DNA from: Paenibacillus harenae | Lineage (GTDB): Bacteria > Bacillota > Bacilli > Paenibacillales > Paenibacillaceae | Assembly: GCF_030812415.1 (NCBI RefSeq) | Contig: NZ_JAUSST010000003.1 | Coordinates: forward strand, 744,001 to 808,000 | Length of the DNA: 64,000 nt | Direction: 5' to 3' | Shown here: positions 61,307-64,000 of the stretch, piece after piece | How positions within the stretch are numbered: the stretch's first letter is position 1 | Layout: each line of letters opens with the position of its first letter | Made by a program: the position numbers and the translations under genes | Notes under the pieces: model-generated | What the model saw: only the letters and a program-made list of their open reading frames with translations | The model's database searches: none | What the model was told of the DNA's origin: nothing

Positions 61307-62233
61307 ATGGGCATTGCGTTAGCATTTATCGTAATAGTCATCGTCATTGTCTTTGCAGCGATGTCGGTCAAGATCGTTCCGCAGCAAAATGTCGGGGTCG
61401 TCGAGCGGCTCGGCAAGTTCAGCCGGCTGCTTACGCCTGGCATTAATATTTTGATACCTTTCATCGATCATGTGAGAACTTACCATGATTTGCGCATTCA
61501 GCAAGCGAACGTACCGCCGCAAACCGTTATCACGAAGGATAATGTGCAGGTGAAGATCGACACCATTATATTCTATCAGGTGACCGGGCCCGAACAGGCT
61601 ACATACGGCATCTCGGACTATGTATACGGCGTGCGCAATATTAGTACGGCAACGATGAGGCAAATTATCGGCAAAATGGAGCTGGACGAAACGTTGTCGG
61701 GACGGGAGAAAATATCGACCGACATTCGGATCGCGCTGGACGAGGCGACGGAGAAATGGGGCGTGCGCATCGAAAGGGTGGAAGTCATCGATATTCAGCC
61801 TCCGCTCGACATTCAAGAGGCGATGGATAAGCAGATGAAAGCGGAGCGCAGCAAACGCGCGCTGGTCCTCGATGCGGAAGCGGCGAAGCAGGATATGATT
61901 TTGCGTGCCGAAGGCGATAAGCAGAGCAAGATCTTGAAGGCGGAAGGCGATAAGGAAGCGCGCATCCGGCATGCGGAAGGACAACGGCAAGCACAGGAGC
62001 TGGAAGCGCTCGGCGAGGCCAAGGCGATTCAGACGATTGCAGAAGCGGAACGGAGTCGAATCGAGCTTATTCGCTCCGCGGGCCTGGACGATAAGGTGCT
62101 TACCTACCGGTCGCTCGAGGCGCTGTCCGATATCGCAAACGGTGCGGCTAATAAGGTGTTTATACCGACCCGTGCGGTAGAGACGCTCGGCAGTATCGGC
62201 GCTATAAGCGAGATGCTTAAGTCCAATCAATAA
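61307..62233 (+). CDS. SPFH/Band 7 protein (paraslipin/QmcA-like)
   Basis: A 308-residue stomatin-family protein. One N-terminal membrane segment (ALAFIVIVIVIVFAAMSVKI) is followed by the Band 7 domain (VVERLGKFSRLLTPGINILI, RNISTATMRQIIGKMELDET, RIERVEVIDIQPPLDIQEAM), a helical Ala/Glu-rich coiled coil with repeated RAEGDKQSKILKAEGDKEAR, and a short tail. It would oligomerise at the membrane, probably with NfeD. A long hairpin follows. Confidence 0.92.
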   Translation: MGIALAFIVIVIVIVFAAMSVKIVPQQNVGVVERLGKFSRLLTPGINILIPFIDHVRTYHDLRIQQANVPPQTVITKDNVQVKIDTIIFYQVTGPEQATYGISDYVYGVRNISTATMRQIIGKMELDETLSGREKISTDIRIALDEATEKWGVRIERVEVIDIQPPLDIQEAMDKQMKAERSKRALVLDAEAAKQDMILRAEGDKQSKILKAEGDKEARIRHAEGQRQAQELEALGEAKAIQTIAEAERSRIELIRSAGLDDKVLTYRSLEALSDIANGAANKVFIPTRAVETLGSIGAISEMLKSNQ

Positions 62234-62258
62234 AATAAATAACGTTCCATTACACATT

Positions 62259-62304
62259 ATAGCCGGCCGGAACCAAGTGGCATACACTTGGCCCGGCCGG
62301 CTAT
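62259..62304. terminator. Strong hairpin after the SPFH gene
   Basis: ATAGCCGGCCGG (62259-62270) pairs with CCGGCCGGCTAT (62293-62304), with an inner CCAAGTG/CACTTGG stem. The T tract is weak. Confidence 0.6.
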
Positions 62305-62308
62305 TCTG

Positions 62309-62338
62309 TTGGAATAATCAGGCGGTGGGCGGTATACT
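62309..62338 (+). promoter_or_regulatory. Possible promoter of the histidine kinase gene
   Basis: TTGGAA (62309-62314), 18 bp, TATACT (62333-62338), about 50 bp before the ATG at 62390. Confidence 0.45.
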
Positions 62339-62389
62339 GAAGCTTATATAGAAGTTACCGAGCGGCGAAAACAATGAGGAGCGTTGCCG

Positions 62390-64000
62390 ATGCCTAGAGA
62401 AATAAGAGCGAATGAGCTGTCTGCGCTTAAGGAAATCGCGGAGATGCTTAATACGACGAACGATATGGATCAAATGCTGAGCGAGGTGCTCGTTAAGCTG
62501 TTGCAGGTCACGGGGTTCACGACCGGATGGATCTTTATGCTGGACGAGTCGATGGATAGCGAATGCGTCGCTGCCCACGGACTGCCGCCTGCGCTGGAGG
62601 CTGACGACCGATCGGCAATGTGCGGCGAGGATTGCTGGTGCATTGAGCGGTATAGACGCAATAAACTGCATCATGCGGTCAATACGATTGAATGCAAGCG
62701 CATCACGTACGCGATAGCGGAAGGCCTCGAGGAAGAGACGCACGGCATTTCGCATCATGCGACGGTGCCGCTTAAGGCGGGCAGGGACAAGTTCGGACTG
62801 CTGAACGTTGCGGAGGCGGGGAAGGAATGTTTTACAGAGGACGAGCTTGCGCTTCTGCAGGCTGTTGCTTATCAGATCGGGACCGCCGTTAAGCGAATTC
62901 GGCTTTATCAAGCGCAGGAGCAGAACGCGCTTCACTATTCGAAGCTCAGCAATGTGATTCAGCGGATCCATGCGATCGGCGTTATCAGCGAACTTCCGAT
63001 CAAGGCGGTTAAGGAGATCGGAAATATGTTCAACTGGCCGCATGCTTCCTTGTTTATCTACGAGAATGGCGAGTTGTCGCTTCGAGCGCACTACACGGAA
63101 GGCGAGGTCCATGAGGAATGGAAATCGCTCAGCATCGACGACAACGGTCCGATCAGCACGTCGTTCCGCGACAATAAGCTTGTAATCGTATCGAATGCGG
63201 AGCATGTGTCCTGTCCCTCCCTGGAGCGGGTCGGCATCCCGCTCTACTCGTCCGCTGCGGCGATTCCGCTGCGCGTGCGAAGCCGATCGATTGGCGTGCT
63301 GTTCATCAGCAGTCCGATCAAGGGGCATTTTGACGAGTATCATGAAGACTTTATGTATTCGCTCGGCGATCACTATACGCTCTGCGTAGAGAATCTGCGC
63401 GTCTATGAGCAGAGGCGCGAGCTGGCGCGGATGGAGGAAAGAAATCGGATGGCCAGAGATTTGCATGATTCGGTCATTCAGAAGGTGTTCTCCCTGTCGT
63501 TCATTGCCAAAGGGGCGGAGACGCTGCTTAAGGATCGGGAGGCGGTCGTTCGCGAGTCGCTGAAGGAAATCCAGCAGTTGTCGCAAGAAACGCTGAAGGA
63601 GATGCGGACGCTCATCTGGCAGCTTCATCCGGCGGGCTTGGAGAACGGGCTGCTGAGCGCGTTGAAGCAATACGGACAGAGCATGGACTTAACTGTCTAC
63701 GAGCAGATCAGGGGGCTTAAGCAGCTGCCACGGGCGATCGAGGAGGCGTTATGGCGCATCGGCCAAGAGGCGCTGAACAATGTCCGCAAGCATGCGGAGA
63801 CCGATAGCGTATACGTTAAGCTGGTACGTACGGAGAACGAGGCGATGCTTGAGGTCATGGACAAGGGCAAAGGCTTCGCGGTCGAAAATAGGAAAAGCGG
63901 GCTGACGCTCGGGATGCTGTCGATGCGCGAGCGCGCAGAGCAGCTTGGCGGGCAATTCAGCTTGAAGAGCGGAGTGGGACAGCCGACGGTCATTACGGTT
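62390..64000 (+). CDS. GAF-domain sensor histidine kinase, NarL-system type (3' end outside window)
   Basis: The frame runs from an ATG at 62390 (GAGGAG eight bases upstream) to the window end, 537 codons so far. Two GAF domains are visible, about residues 20-165 and 185-340. The first contains the cysteine pattern CGEDCWC (Cys78, 82, 84) plus Cys102, which could bind metal or act in redox sensing. The HisKA_3 dimerisation domain has RMARDLHDSVIQKVFSLSF with His359 as the phosphate acceptor. The ATPase domain shows EALNNVRKHAE (N box), DKGKGF and LGMLSMRERAEQLGG. There is no membrane segment, so it is a cytoplasmic sensor; a response regulator likely follows. Confidence 0.92.
   Translation, partial: MPREIRANELSALKEIAEMLNTTNDMDQMLSEVLVKLLQVTGFTTGWIFMLDESMDSECVAAHGLPPALEADDRSAMCGEDCWCIERYRRNKLHHAVNTIECKRITYAIAEGLEEETHGISHHATVPLKAGRDKFGLLNVAEAGKECFTEDELALLQAVAYQIGTAVKRIRLYQAQEQNALHYSKLSNVIQRIHAIGVISELPIKAVKEIGNMFNWPHASLFIYENGELSLRAHYTEGEVHEEWKSLSIDDNGPISTSFRDNKLVIVSNAEHVSCPSLERVGIPLYSSAAAIPLRVRSRSIGVLFISSPIKGHFDEYHEDFMYSLGDHYTLCVENLRVYEQRRELARMEERNRMARDLHDSVIQKVFSLSFIAKGAETLLKDREAVVRESLKEIQQLSQETLKEMRTLIWQLHPAGLENGLLSALKQYGQSMDLTVYEQIRGLKQLPRAIEEALWRIGQEALNNVRKHAETDSVYVKLVRTENEAMLEVMDKGKGFAVENRKSGLTLGMLSMRERAEQLGGQFSLKSGVGQPTVITV

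Noticed and set aside
62318..63670. A 450-codon minus-strand frame antisense to the histidine kinase
   Set aside because: Arg/Leu-rich shadow of the kinase gene with no recognisable domain; the plus-strand frame has clear GAF and kinase motifs.

Overview
The window looks like a chromosomal segment of an endospore-forming Bacillota of the Paenibacillaceae (Paenibacillus/Cohnella type). The evidence is the spore genes (an H-type small acid-soluble spore protein and a CmpA-like cortex morphogenetic protein), KapB, SprT/YdcK, Tex, strong GGAGG ribosome sites with many TTG/GTG starts, copper-amine-oxidase-like stalk domains, and a Wzm/Wzt plus WsfB-like glycan locus of the kind known from Paenibacillus S-layer glycosylation. 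Most of the DNA is moderately GC-rich; about 23.5-25.5 kb is clearly AT-rich.

Layout. 0-10 kb is housekeeping and accessory: the end of a siderophore-type binding protein, a run of 15-bp palindromes, an MmyB-type regulator divergent from a FabF-like synthase, a CDF metal exporter, a VTT/DedA-type membrane protein, malic enzyme, a UgtP-like glycolipid glycosyltransferase, KapB and a secreted GDSL lipase. 10-15 kb holds the large subunit of glutamate synthase without a small subunit beside it. 15-21 kb has an XRE regulator facing a PilZ / nucleotidyltransferase / inactive signal-peptidase-like operon, an ABC transporter, and an M23 peptidase with a bactofilin.

21-46 kb is one large surface-glycan locus: WsfB-like ligase, RmlA, APS kinase, GDP-fucose synthesis (ManC, Gmd, Fcl), several glycosyltransferases, Wzm/Wzt export, a PAPS-type sulfotransferase, RmlC/B/D, and a WbaP/WsfP-type initiating transferase. 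Together these would start a glycan on undecaprenyl phosphate, extend it with fucose- and rhamnose-type sugars, probably sulfate it, export it and transfer it to a surface acceptor. A broken rmlA lies in front of rmlC, while an intact AT-rich rmlA lies 15 kb upstream beside a transposase remnant. This suggests the original gene decayed and was replaced.

46-55 kb holds cardiolipin synthase, SspH, a cupredoxin, a DedA protein, a thioredoxin-like protein, a metallo-hydrolase, Tex, an Rrf2 regulator with a nitroreductase, and a 48-codon cmpA. 55.7-58.8 kb is a tRNA region: Asn-Ser-Glu-Lys-Leu and a second Glu-Lys-Leu block. Between the two blocks lie a phased 22-bp repeat array and an IS1595-like protein that lacks the expected first catalytic Asp and whose promoter is overlapped by a LexA-type SOS box. 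This is the least explained unit in the window. 58.8-64 kb holds an L,D-transpeptidase, a uracil permease, an NfeD/SPFH pair and a GAF-domain histidine kinase that runs off the end.
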